This document shows positions 8,196-15,994 of a stretch of DNA of 40,645 bases, in pieces. A program made the translations under genes and the position numbers. Position 1 is the stretch's first letter, and each line of letters opens with the position of its first letter. Source of the DNA: Phascolarctobacterium sp. (GTDB lineage Bacteria > Bacillota > Negativicutes > Acidaminococcales > Acidaminococcaceae); assembly GCA_017467905.1 (NCBI GenBank), contig JAFUKD010000008.1, forward strand, positions 1 through 40,645, written 5' to 3'. Under the pieces are notes generated by a model. That model ran no database searches. It was not told where the DNA came from and saw only the letters and a list, made by a program, of their open reading frames with translations.

Positions 8196-8903
8196 CTACT
8201 CATAGAATTTCTGGACTTGTTCAGTATAACTACCATCCTTCTCATACATAATCAAAGGCGGCAGCACGTCCATACCATAGCTTCCACCTTTAACCATTTC
8301 CATCAAGAAAATCCAGGCAGGCTTATCAATGGCAGAATGTACCCACTGTAATTTTTTAGGCTGCAAGCCGTATTTGAAGGCAAGCTGCATGCTTTCAGCA
8401 AAGCGTTCCGGAAGCTGCACTAAGGCGAAGCGCCCACGATAGCGTACTGCGTAAGCCGCAGCCTTGAAGAAATCTTCCAGAGTAGCAGTAACCTCGTGGC
8501 AAGCAATGGTTCCCACTTGGCGCTGGTTCCCGCTGTTGCGATAAGGAGGGTTCGCTACGACAAGGTCCATGCTTTCGGGCTTCACATAGTCTTTAATATT
8601 GCAGATGTCCCCATCAACGACGGTGAACTTGTCCTGCAAATTATTATCTTCCACGCTACGGCGTAGCAGGCCGGTAACCGCAGGGTTGCAGTCAATGGCA
8701 GTCACATGGCTGGCACCGCGATGTTCCACCAGCATACTGATAGCACCTGTTCCACAGCCTAACTCCAAAGCCTTCGCCTTATTCACCACGTGGGGAAAGT
8801 TGCCCAAGAACACAGCGTCCGTTGTAAAACAGAACTGCCCCCCGTCCTGCCAAATCTTATATTGACAGCCAGGTACGTAGTCACATCTAATTTTTTCTTC
8901 CAT
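8196..8903 (-). CDS. trmN6: tRNA1(Val) (adenine-37-N6)-methyltransferase-like protein
   Basis: About 235 residues; Rossmann-fold SAM-dependent methyltransferase of the YfiC/TrmN6 (YabB) family, which makes m6A37 in tRNA-Val in E. coli. Motif I is LELGCGTGAISMLV, the acidic post-I residue lies in AIDCNP, and the N6-adenine catalytic motif NPPY is in DLVVANPPYRNSG. The start is most likely the ATG at 8903, which lies immediately after the yaaT stop; a longer start at 8927 would overlap yaaT. Gene order matches B. subtilis yaaT-yabA-yabB, without a yabA here. Confidence 0.85.
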   Translation of the reverse strand: MEEKIRCDYVPGCQYKIWQDGGQFCFTTDAVFLGNFPHVVNKAKALELGCGTGAISMLVEHRGASHVTAIDCNPAVTGLLRRSVEDNNLQDKFTVVDGDICNIKDYVKPESMDLVVANPPYRNSGNQRQVGTIACHEVTATLEDFFKAAAYAVRYRGRFALVQLPERFAESMQLAFKYGLQPKKLQWVHSAIDKPAWIFLMEMVKGGSYGMDVLPPLIMYEKDGSYTEQVQKFYE

Positions 8904-8904
8904 A

Positions 8905-9744
8905 TTATACATCAGCTTGGGATGCATCTACAATTTCATCCCACTCTACTTGAATGATGTTATCAGGAGCAAGCTGTACGGAAGCAGTACGTTGGCCACG
9001 GTTAATACCGGTAACCTTGCCTTCGCCCAAGGGAGTAACAACCATGGAACCCAGCTTGGGAATTTCTACACGTTCACGCTTACCGCAGCCCTTACAATCG
9101 TTCTTGCAATACATATGGTTTTCGTATTTAAGGCAGCACATCAAGCGACCGCAAATACCGGAAATCTTAGTGGGGTTCAGGCTCAGGTTCTGGTCCTTTG
9201 CCATACGGATGGAAACAGGTTCAAAATCTCCCAAGAAGGTTGCGCAGCACAAAGGTCTGCCACAACCGCCAATGCCACCCAAAAGCTTCGCCTCGTCACG
9301 CACACCAATCTGGCGCAGCTCGATACGAGTGCGGAACACCGCCGCCAAATCCTTAACCAGCTCGCGGAAGTCAATTCTGCCATCTGCAGTAAAGTAGAAA
9401 ATAATCTTGTTCACGTCAAAGGTGAACTCTACATCAATAAGATGCATGGGTAAATCGTGGTTTTTAATTTTACGCAGGCAAATATTAAAGGCTTCTCTTT
9501 CACGAATTTTGTTCTCTGCCAATTTCTCTGCGTCTTCCTCGGTAGCCTTGCGCATTACAGGTTTCAGGGGAGCAACAATACTGCTTTCCTCCACTTCGCG
9601 GCTGCCAATGACAACCTCACCATATTCTACGCCGCGGGCAGTTTCCACAATGGCGAAATCACCTTTTTCTACACCACTGTCCACCGGGTCAAAATAATAT
9701 ATTTTAGCTGCTTTTTTAAATCTAATACCTACAACTGTCGGCAC
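8905..9744 (-). CDS. yaaT: PSP1-domain protein YaaT/RicT
   Basis: About 279 residues. The PSP1 C-terminal domain family includes B. subtilis RicT (YaaT), part of the Y-complex that promotes RNase Y mRNA processing, sporulation and competence. Conserved cysteine clusters GGCGRPLCC, GICGRLMCCLKYE and YCKNDCKGCGKRERV are consistent with Fe-S or metal binding reported for the Ric complex. The start is probably the GTG at 9744, eight bases after AAAGGAG; the GTG at 9753 is too close. It overlaps the holB end region, so translation is coupled. Confidence 0.9.
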   Translation of the reverse strand: MPTVVGIRFKKAAKIYYFDPVDSGVEKGDFAIVETARGVEYGEVVIGSREVEESSIVAPLKPVMRKATEEDAEKLAENKIREREAFNICLRKIKNHDLPMHLIDVEFTFDVNKIIFYFTADGRIDFRELVKDLAAVFRTRIELRQIGVRDEAKLLGGIGGCGRPLCCATFLGDFEPVSIRMAKDQNLSLNPTKISGICGRLMCCLKYENHMYCKNDCKGCGKRERVEIPKLGSMVVTPLGEGKVTGINRGQRTASVQLAPDNIIQVEWDEIVDASQADV

Positions 9745-9749
9745 TATAT

Positions 9750-10742
9750 TCACTCCTTTCGGAAAGTATCTATTTTCAGGGCTAAGTTTTCCATTACCAG
9801 CCTTACGCCCGTACTGGTTTCCAAAGCCTTATAAGCATCGTTCACCGCCGCCAAAGATTGCTTCAATCCCTGAGGCTGCCAGCCGTCACTAAGTACGACC
9901 AAGTTTTCCTGCATATCGCAGTTATATAAATTAGCGGTCATCCCCACTTTTACAAAGAGCATATCCCGCAATAAAAGCTGTAATAATTTTACAAACAAAA
10001 TGGCTTCACTGCGCTCGTACTTTTCTACCCACGCACGTCCTGCCAAATAATTAAGAGGCAATTCTAAAGGCAAAACTTCCAAAAAACTAATTGCTGTTTG
10101 CCTGTATTCCAAAGCCTGTTGTTGATGCAGGTTAAGCGCCGCCCCAACACTGCCTTCACTAATGCGCGCTAAAACCTCGCTTTCAGCTTCGTCAACGCCT
10201 CGCGCCAGCAAAAGCTGCTTTACATCTGCCACCGTTAAAGGGTTAAAACGCATCTTCACCACACGGGACAAAATGGTAGAAAGCAGCTTGTCCTCACTGC
10301 TCGCCAATAAAATAATCAGCCAGCCTTCGGGAGGCTCTTCCAACAATTTTAGAAAGCTGTTGGCAGCAGCTTCCTTCATTGTATCTGCATCTTCCACAAT
10401 GCAAATTTTATTTTTAGAAAGCACCGGTGCAAAGGCTGCCTGTTTTGCCAAATCACGCATTTGGTCAATCAAAAGCTCCCGCTTTTCCGGCAAGCGCTCC
10501 ACCATGATAAAATCCGGATGGCTCACATTGCCATCAGCAAAGTTCAGCAAACGACAAGCCTCACAGCCATCATTACCCTTTCCGTTTAGGCACAAAAAGG
10601 TTTTGGCAAATTCCAAAGCCAGCTTCTTCTTGCCCAAGCCTTCTGCCCCGCAAAAGAGTAAAGCGTGAGGGCGAGCCTGTGCTTTCAAAAAGCTCTGTAA
10701 AAATTCCTTATTCTGTTCGTGTCCTAAAACACTATCCCACAT
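9750..10742 (-). CDS. holB: DNA polymerase III subunit delta'
   Basis: 330 residues. It is a clamp-loader AAA+ subunit that opens the beta sliding clamp together with delta and tau/gamma. Visible motifs: P-loop-like GAEGLGKKKLA, the zinc-binding cysteine group (CLNGKGNDGCEACRLL), the Walker-B-like region KICIVEDADTMKEAAANSFLKLLEEPP (sensor-1/SRC area) and LLASSEDKLLSTILSRVVKMRF. The C-terminal half is the helical collar domain. It abuts tmk and overlaps the start region of yaaT, the same order as B. subtilis tmk-holB-yaaT. Confidence 0.92.
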   Translation of the reverse strand: MWDSVLGHEQNKEFLQSFLKAQARPHALLFCGAEGLGKKKLALEFAKTFLCLNGKGNDGCEACRLLNFADGNVSHPDFIMVERLPEKRELLIDQMRDLAKQAAFAPVLSKNKICIVEDADTMKEAAANSFLKLLEEPPEGWLIILLASSEDKLLSTILSRVVKMRFNPLTVADVKQLLLARGVDEAESEVLARISEGSVGAALNLHQQQALEYRQTAISFLEVLPLELPLNYLAGRAWVEKYERSEAILFVKLLQLLLRDMLFVKVGMTANLYNCDMQENLVVLSDGWQPQGLKQSLAAVNDAYKALETSTGVRLVMENLALKIDTFRKE

Positions 10743-11381
10743 TTAAGCCTTTACCTTCTTTAGCAGGCTGTTAATCTCCTGCATTACTAAAGCCTGCACT
10801 TCCGCCTCGTCGCCTTCTGCATTAACAATTTTAATGCGCTCCGGCTCCGCCTGCGCTAAAGCAACAAAGCCATTACGGATGGCGTGCTGAAAATCCAAGC
10901 CCTTGTTTTCGTATCTATCGCTTACACCACGAGCATCACGTCTGCCAAGCAAAACCTCCGGCGCGCCGTCAAGAAGCAGGGTCATATCCGGAACCAAACC
11001 ATTGCTGGCAAATTCGTTCAGCTGGCGCAGCTTGGTAAGCTCTTCAATTTTAAGACCGCGTGTCAGCCCCTGATAAACCAAGGTGGAATCGCTAAAGCGA
11101 TCGCACAAAACAATCTTCCCTGCCTTCACCGCAGGAACAAGCACCTTTTCCACATGCTCACTACGCGCCGCCAAATACAGCAGCACTTCTGTAATATTGT
11201 TAATGGGTAAATCCGGATCCAAAACAATACTGCGTACCTTTTCTGCCAGCACAGTGCCACCGGGCTCGCGACTTTCCAAAACGTCATAGCCCTGCTCCCG
11301 CAAAGCTGCCGCCGCCTTTTTCAGTTGGGTTGTCTTGCCGCTGCCGTCAGGCCCTTCAAAACTGATAAATACACCCTTCAT
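10743..11381 (-). CDS. tmk: Thymidylate kinase
   Basis: 212 residues; phosphorylates dTMP to dTDP. P-loop FEGPDGSGKTTQ at residues 8-19; the DR(Y/F) motif is CDRFSDSTLVYQG; the substrate site includes ESREPGGT; the lid region is GRRDARGVSDRYE. The start overlaps the decarboxylase stop by four bases (ATGA), so the two genes are coupled, as are yaaO and tmk in Bacillus. Confidence 0.95.
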   Translation of the reverse strand: MKGVFISFEGPDGSGKTTQLKKAAAALREQGYDVLESREPGGTVLAEKVRSIVLDPDLPINNITEVLLYLAARSEHVEKVLVPAVKAGKIVLCDRFSDSTLVYQGLTRGLKIEELTKLRQLNEFASNGLVPDMTLLLDGAPEVLLGRRDARGVSDRYENKGLDFQHAIRNGFVALAQAEPERIKIVNAEGDEAEVQALVMQEINSLLKKVKA

Positions 11382-12820
11382 CTTTTCACCACCCGTATGG
11401 TTCTAAGGCTTCCATCTGCGGGACCGCTCACCGGTAAGCCCAAGCCCTTCATCATTGTACAATAGGCAATAATTTCTTCGGTAATTACTTCACCGGGAAG
11501 CAGTACCGGTATTCCCGGCGGGTAAAAGCTTACCTGCTCACCGCAAATCCTGCCGGCACTTTCTTCCAAAGCCACCGCTTCCTTGGCGCCGTAAAAAACT
11601 TCCCGCAACGGGAGCGCCATCTGGGTAACCGGTACTTCTAAAGCACGTTCAGCCTGTGCCTTGCTACGTTTGCACTGCTCCATTCTGCTAAGCACCGCAT
11701 CTATTTTTTCTAAAGCAACGTCATAATCTTTAGTTACATCTGCGTAAGTAACTAAGAACAATACATTTTGGGCATCTACTAATTCTACGGCAATGCCTGC
11801 CTGACGCAGCAGCTCCCCAGCTTCAACACCGGTGTAGCCCCACTCTGCAAAATTTACCGTAACCTTGGTAACATCTAATTTTAGGCCGCCGCAATCCGCT
11901 TCCGTCAAAAGCTTCAAGCCTGCGTGCCTACTGCAAATATGGCGAAGCTTCTGCGCCGCCAAAACTGCTGCTTCTGCCATCTCCCTGCCACGCTCCTCTA
12001 CTTGGGCGCGTGCTACATCCAAGGATGCCATCAAAAGATAATTGGGACTGGTAGTTGTCAGCAGGCTCATTACATCTGCCGCACGTTCCACACTAAGGCG
12101 CTGCCCCTGAACATGCAGCATACTGCATTGGGTCATGGCACCTAAAATTTTGTGAGTACTTTGGGCGCAGGCATCAGCGCCGCATTGAAGCGCAGATTTA
12201 GGAAGCAAATCGCTAAACCCTAAATGGGGACCATGGGCTTCGTCAACAAGAAGCACCACCTTACGTTCGTGACAGATTTTCGCAATAGCCTCAACATCTG
12301 CCGCCACACCATAGTAATTGGGACTGGTCAAGAGCACCGCTTTAATAGAACTATCTTTTTCGAGAGCAGCTTGCACCGCCTTGGGCTGTACTTGAAAATT
12401 GATACCAAACTCCCCGCAGTAATCAGGCTGCATAAAAACCGCTTCAATCCCCCCAATGATTAACCCTCCTGCCACGCTACGGTGAGCGTTGCGGGGAAGC
12501 AGTACCTTTTCTCCAGGCTGCAAGGCTGTCATCAGCATAGCGTGAATTGCCTGGCTGGTTCCGTTCACCGCCCAAAAGCAGGCGTCGCTACCGTAAGCTT
12601 GCGCCGCCAAAGCCTGTGCTTCCTTGATGTAGGTTTCCGGCTCGTGAATATCATCCAGCTCACTCATAAGGGACACATCCATCACAACGCTTTCACCCAA
12701 TTCAGAGCGCAGGCTTTGCTCTACGCCACGCCCCCCTTTATGACCGGGAGTGTGAAAGGGATAGATATTTTCTTGTTTATATTTAAGCATCGCTTCCATA
12801 AGCGGCATCTTTATTTTCAA
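11378..12820 (-). CDS. Orn/Lys/Arg decarboxylase-family PLP enzyme (fold type I)
   Basis: 480 residues. It belongs to the short YaaO/SpeA-type group of the aspartate-aminotransferase-fold Orn/Lys/Arg decarboxylases. The PLP lysine is K224 in STHKILGAMTQ; LVDEAHGPHLGF holds the PLP-pyridine aspartate; the N-terminal substrate loop is FHTPGHKGGRG. Members make agmatine, cadaverine or putrescine; the exact substrate cannot be read from sequence. The start is a TTG at 12820 with GGTGGAG upstream. A plausible promoter (TTGTGC, 18 bp, TAAAAT) lies between it and the terminator at 12889-12921. Confidence 0.88.
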   Translation of the reverse strand: MKIKMPLMEAMLKYKQENIYPFHTPGHKGGRGVEQSLRSELGESVVMDVSLMSELDDIHEPETYIKEAQALAAQAYGSDACFWAVNGTSQAIHAMLMTALQPGEKVLLPRNAHRSVAGGLIIGGIEAVFMQPDYCGEFGINFQVQPKAVQAALEKDSSIKAVLLTSPNYYGVAADVEAIAKICHERKVVLLVDEAHGPHLGFSDLLPKSALQCGADACAQSTHKILGAMTQCSMLHVQGQRLSVERAADVMSLLTTTSPNYLLMASLDVARAQVEERGREMAEAAVLAAQKLRHICSRHAGLKLLTEADCGGLKLDVTKVTVNFAEWGYTGVEAGELLRQAGIAVELVDAQNVLFLVTYADVTKDYDVALEKIDAVLSRMEQCKRSKAQAERALEVPVTQMALPLREVFYGAKEAVALEESAGRICGEQVSFYPPGIPVLLPGEVITEEIIAYCTMMKGLGLPVSGPADGSLRTIRVVKR

Positions 12821-12888
12821 AGCAGTATCTCCACCACATAGATATCCATAGTATCATTTTATTTTACCACACCAAAGGTAATACGCAC

Positions 12889-12921
12889 AATAAAAATAAG
12901 CTGCCCCACGAAAGGCAGCTT
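12889..12921 (-). terminator. Terminator closing the cas9/array transcript
   Basis: Minus strand: AAGCTGCC-TTTCGTGG-GGCAGCTT, a perfect 8-bp stem, then ATTTTTATT. It follows repeat A by four bases, so transcripts that run through cas9 and the mini-array would end here. Confidence 0.85.
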
Positions 12922-12925
12922 GGGA

Positions 12926-13015
12926 ATGTAAGTTTATCAATATCCAACAAGGGACTAAAACAAATAAATACTTTAGTTAAGCATAAGCTTATCAACATCC
13001 AACAGAGACTTTTTC
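12926..13015 (-). CRISPR. Minimal type II-C CRISPR array: two repeats, one 19-nt spacer
   Basis: Read on the minus strand in the direction of cas9: a degenerate repeat B (13015-12981), a 19-nt spacer TTAACTAAAGTATTTATTT (12980-12962), and repeat A (12961-12926). Repeat A begins GTTTTAGTCCCTTGTTGG, the same first 13 bases as I recall for the Campylobacter jejuni II-C repeat, and is 36 nt. Repeat B keeps the core (GTC.CTGTTGGATGTTGATAA) but has lost the GTTTTAG stem. A crRNA of guide plus repeat A would pair with the tracrRNA over a 7-bp lower stem, a U/UU bulge and a 27-bp upper stem. The 19-nt spacer is far shorter than the usual 30 nt. Confidence 0.8.
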
Positions 13016-13025
13016 AAATCACTTC

Positions 13026-15458
13026 TTAATCTTCTTGGGGAAGAATCCCTAACGGCACAAAGCTCTTTACCTCGCCACCAATCCTTCCAAGAATATCAAC
13101 GTCATATTTTTTGAACACGTCCTTTTGCGTTACATAGACATATTCATCCTCTTCAGCATGTACCTTCCTTACATTGAGCAGGTTTCGCGTAACCGCCTTC
13201 ACACTTCTATAAAAGCCTGCGAATTTTTCATTGCCTTTAGCATCACAAATCTTTATATAATCGTTGGGAAAAAGATACATTACATGCTCAAGATAGTTTT
13301 CCGGATAGGGCACTGCTAAATACAGTTTTTTATCCCTCTTTACCAAATCAACATAACGTATTCCCCGCAAGGCAGTACGCTTTTCCCAGTCCTTATAGAT
13401 TTCTACGCAGTAATATTTGCTTGCGCTCAATACTGTTTCGTTACCATATTCATCAAGCTTGACAATGGAGCTTGGCTTACGCTTCTTTTTAGCAAGGGGG
13501 TTATCATCGGTAAACTGTCCTTGAAACTTTTTGTTTTGCTTGTAAGATACCAGCGGCATTTGTAACCCTTCTGCAAAGATAATATTTTTATAACGCTGCT
13601 CATTGCCGGCAGTGCTACTTGCTAAGGCAACAGCATTCACCGCACGAAGAAGCTTTGCGCTATTATTATTTCCCAAATAAGCAAAACAACCGCTTTTTAA
13701 AATCTGCTCACTTATTGTAGAAGCAGTACTGCTTTTAGCAAGATAAACCTTTTTATTTTCACTGCCTGCAAAGTACAGATTATCTTCCAGATAACTTGCA
13801 ATGTAACGGGCAATATATCCTTTGTTCTTTACAGCGACTTCCTTGCGTCCGGCACGGTTAAGCCTTGCCAGCTTTTGCCTTTCCTTAAAGCTAAGCCCTA
13901 CTTCGTCAGCAATTTCTACATTAACATACGCAGGCGAACCATACTTACGGATAATGGCATTAGTAACCTTGCGCACTTCATTGATAAGCTTAAATGCCAC
14001 AACATCCCTGACAAGCTCTTCATCCGTAGCCTTAGTAAAGGCAGGTAAAATTTTTTGCTTCTCTCCTTTATCGACAGAACTTCTCTTTAATAAAAGCCTT
14101 GCCTTGACATTGGTAATAGCTTCGCCACGCAAAAAACATTTGATAACATCCACCATGTAGCGTTCACAAACATCAACAGTACCGCCAAAACTTTTATGCT
14201 GTAGCGCCTTGCACAAGCTATCATTATAACCATTAGCTTTTAAAATACGCTCCCTGCGCTTGGGTGTAATATTTTCGCAAAGAAGTAAGCTCAATTTTTG
14301 CAGCCTTGATGGCGCATCCAAATTAAACTGCTCTTCCGAAAGAAGCTCTGCGTAATCATAACCGCTCTTTTCCAGGCACGTCTTTAAAATTCTTAATGTA
14401 GCAACAGTATCGGCAAGCTTTGCCTTTGACTTTATCTTTCTAACCAGCTTCAAGCCAAAGCCTTTTAAAATTGCTTTAACGCCTCTTTCGCTAATATCCG
14501 CTTCCCGTAGAGCGTAGTCTAAAATTGCCTTCGCTACGTCCTGCGGCAGAATAACCTTATTGTTTTCTTCATTAACATATGTATATTGAGATAGATGGCT
14601 CACCAAAGCATAAACATCACCAATTACAGTAGTCCTAAAAGCGCGCTTTTCTTCTTTATAAAACCTGCACCTGCCTACAGAATCTAAGAAGCTCATAAAC
14701 TTACGCTCCTTATCATTCTCATCACCAGGACCAGATTCAAAATCTCGTTGAGCAAAAACTATCTTGTCACACAAAAAATTGATATTGCCTTCTGTAAGCT
14801 GGTGGTAATACCTAGATTGCGTGTGCAAAATATCTAAAAGTTCCTTCCTAATATATGCACGCTTAATCAAAACGTACCTACCGCTATTCTTATGGTTGTG
14901 GTAATCGGGAAAGCTTGTTTCCGTTTTAAAAGCTTCGTCGTGTAAAACCATATCCGCAACACTGCGGTACTGCCCTGTCTGAAAGCGCTCTTCAAATGCT
15001 GCCAAGCCTGCTTTTACCAAGCCAGCATCCTTAGAGCTAATCTCTTCATTATAATATTCGCTATAACCACGATGATTGCAGATATGAATAAGTGAATTTG
15101 TAATTTCTTCTACAGCAAGCTTTTCAGATAACCCTTTCAGCCGAACGGCAAAAATATTTTGGTCGCCATGCTTTTCCTGCCACAGCCTTAACTGCTCGTC
15201 AGAAACAAAATTTATTTTTTGTAAAAAAGCCTTTACCCGCTCCTTGCGATGAACGCGACGGCGAACCATTCTTCTAAAATTACGATACACCCTGCGCTCA
15301 TGACTCTTGCGTGCTTTGTGGTCGGCAGTTTCGCCACTATCAAAAAACCTTACTCCAAAATCCTCAACACATGCATCAACATTAGAGGTTGGAGCGATAA
15401 CAGCAAAACCTATATAGCCAATACCAATATCTAAACCGATACCATATTTCCTTGTCAT
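13026..15458 (-). CDS. cas9: HNH-less, RuvC-inactivated type II-C Cas9 homologue
   Basis: Numbering is from the longer start at 15464 (812 aa). The likely start is M3 (15458), six bases after GGAGG. RuvC-I: GIGLDIGIGYIGFAVI, Asp12 kept. Arg-rich bridge helix 50-80 (SHERRVYRNFRRMVRRRVHR). REC lobe about 81-490, with HRGY and GRCRFYKEEKRA as in II-C proteins. RuvC-II: YVNVEIADEVG, Glu517 kept. The HNH nuclease should follow, but after a linker of roughly 20 residues the sequence resumes at the post-HNH helix (GYIARYIASYLEDNL). RuvC-III reads LLRAVNAVALA where active Cas9 has HHAxDAxVIA: the catalytic His is Arg607 and the Asp is Asn610 (codons CGT and AAT). The PAM-interacting domain (about 680-812) looks intact up to YDVDILGRIG. 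Active II-C Cas9s have about 980-1100 residues. The 2.4-kb frame is open throughout. No cas1, cas2 or csn2 nearby. It should bind guide RNA and DNA but not cut. Confidence 0.9.
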   Translation of the reverse strand: MTRKYGIGLDIGIGYIGFAVIAPTSNVDACVEDFGVRFFDSGETADHKARKSHERRVYRNFRRMVRRRVHRKERVKAFLQKINFVSDEQLRLWQEKHGDQNIFAVRLKGLSEKLAVEEITNSLIHICNHRGYSEYYNEEISSKDAGLVKAGLAAFEERFQTGQYRSVADMVLHDEAFKTETSFPDYHNHKNSGRYVLIKRAYIRKELLDILHTQSRYYHQLTEGNINFLCDKIVFAQRDFESGPGDENDKERKFMSFLDSVGRCRFYKEEKRAFRTTVIGDVYALVSHLSQYTYVNEENNKVILPQDVAKAILDYALREADISERGVKAILKGFGLKLVRKIKSKAKLADTVATLRILKTCLEKSGYDYAELLSEEQFNLDAPSRLQKLSLLLCENITPKRRERILKANGYNDSLCKALQHKSFGGTVDVCERYMVDVIKCFLRGEAITNVKARLLLKRSSVDKGEKQKILPAFTKATDEELVRDVVAFKLINEVRKVTNAIIRKYGSPAYVNVEIADEVGLSFKERQKLARLNRAGRKEVAVKNKGYIARYIASYLEDNLYFAGSENKKVYLAKSSTASTISEQILKSGCFAYLGNNNSAKLLRAVNAVALASSTAGNEQRYKNIIFAEGLQMPLVSYKQNKKFQGQFTDDNPLAKKKRKPSSIVKLDEYGNETVLSASKYYCVEIYKDWEKRTALRGIRYVDLVKRDKKLYLAVPYPENYLEHVMYLFPNDYIKICDAKGNEKFAGFYRSVKAVTRNLLNVRKVHAEEDEYVYVTQKDVFKKYDVDILGRIGGEVKSFVPLGILPQED

Positions 15459-15477
15459 TGCCATCCTCCAAACTTTG

Positions 15478-15506
15478 TTGACACACTAATTTACAAATGT
15501 TAGAAT
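15478..15506 (+). promoter_or_regulatory. Sigma-70 promoter for the tracrRNA
   Basis: A perfect -35 TTGACA (15478-15483), a 17-bp spacer and -10 TAGAAT (15501-15506). Transcription would start near 15513 and run away from cas9 through both anti-repeats to the terminator at 15698. It sits within the 5' leader of cas9, so the two divergent units share this region. Confidence 0.8.
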
Positions 15507-15512
15507 ACTGAT

Positions 15513-15698
15513 GAACTTAGAGTCATTGTTGTGTAGGTTTATCAACATCCAACAGAGACCACTTATTGCAAACTTGTAAGTTTATCAATATCCAACAAGG
15601 GTTCTAAGATAAGGCCTTATGTGCCGTAGGGTATAGCGGTATCCCGAATAATTCCGCTCTTTGAAAATACAGCCGTTGCACTTCGCAACGGCTTTTTT
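15513..15698 (+). ncRNA. tracrRNA with two anti-repeat segments
   Basis: From the promoter above, the RNA contains anti-repeat C (15533-15560), then anti-repeat D (15576-15610), a nexus-like region and a terminator hairpin. D is identical to the complement of repeat A over 27 bases (15575-15601), then has UU (bulge) and CUAAGAU, which pairs with the GUUUUAG of repeat A: the lower-stem/bulge/upper-stem form needed for Cas9 loading. The next bases, ATAAGGCC...ATGTGCCG, resemble the Neisseria II-C tracrRNA, and AGCGG/CCGCT can form another hairpin. A mature RNA would begin near 15573. C pairs instead with the degenerate repeat B. Confidence 0.85.
15672..15698 (+). terminator. tracrRNA terminator
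   Basis: Perfect 8-bp stem GCCGTTGC-ACTTC-GCAACGGC followed by six T residues. Confidence 0.9.
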
Positions 15699-15707
15699 GT
15701 TTAGAGG

Positions 15708-15896
15708 TTAGTTTTGCTCCAACCTCGTTTTAAATTGCCTACACATCTTAAAATCATCTTTGCACCAATTTTTATTTAAAATTTCAGCAACACATATTGC
15801 CTGCATAAGTAAGCTTATCCAATCAGATAATGCGATAATCAGTATACTTGGCAAGCAGATAAAATATAGAATTAAAACTAATAAATCTAACACCAC
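15708..15896 (-). CDS. Possible small membrane protein, perhaps frameshifted at its start
   Basis: A 62-codon frame starting at GTG, with a hydrophobic N-terminal half (LDLLVLILYFICLPSILIIAL) and a basic, cysteine-containing tail. The only good ribosome binding site (AGAGGTG) leads to an ATG at 15916 in another frame (MTIIITSGV), so the gene may have lost one base near its start. No family recognised. It could be a decayed neighbour of the toxin-antitoxin region or a chance frame. Confidence 0.25.
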   Translation of the reverse strand: MVLDLLVLILYFICLPSILIIALSDWISLLMQAICVAEILNKNWCKDDFKMCRQFKTRLEQN

Positions 15897-15943
15897 TGGT
15901 GATGATGATTGTCATAATACACCTCTTTAAATAAATTAGCCTC

Positions 15944-15972
15944 TTGTTGTACGTGTAAATACGTGCTATAAT
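15944..15972 (+). promoter_or_regulatory. Promoter/operator of the hicA(vestige)-hicB unit
   Basis: -35 TTGTTG (15944-15949), 17-bp spacer, -10 TATAAT (15967-15972). The spacer holds the dyad ACGT-N6-ACGT within GTACGTGTAAATACGTGC, a plausible operator for the HicB C-terminal DNA-binding domain (inference). Confidence 0.65.
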
Positions 15973-15994
15973 AATTATCACAGGAGGCGATGCA

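Noticed and set aside
13026-15458. Reading the Cas9 homologue as IsrB/IscB (transposon-borne ancestor, also HNH-less in IsrB)
   Set aside because: It has a large II-C-like REC lobe, tracrRNA and CRISPR-type repeat, and no PLMP domain or omega-RNA-like structure.
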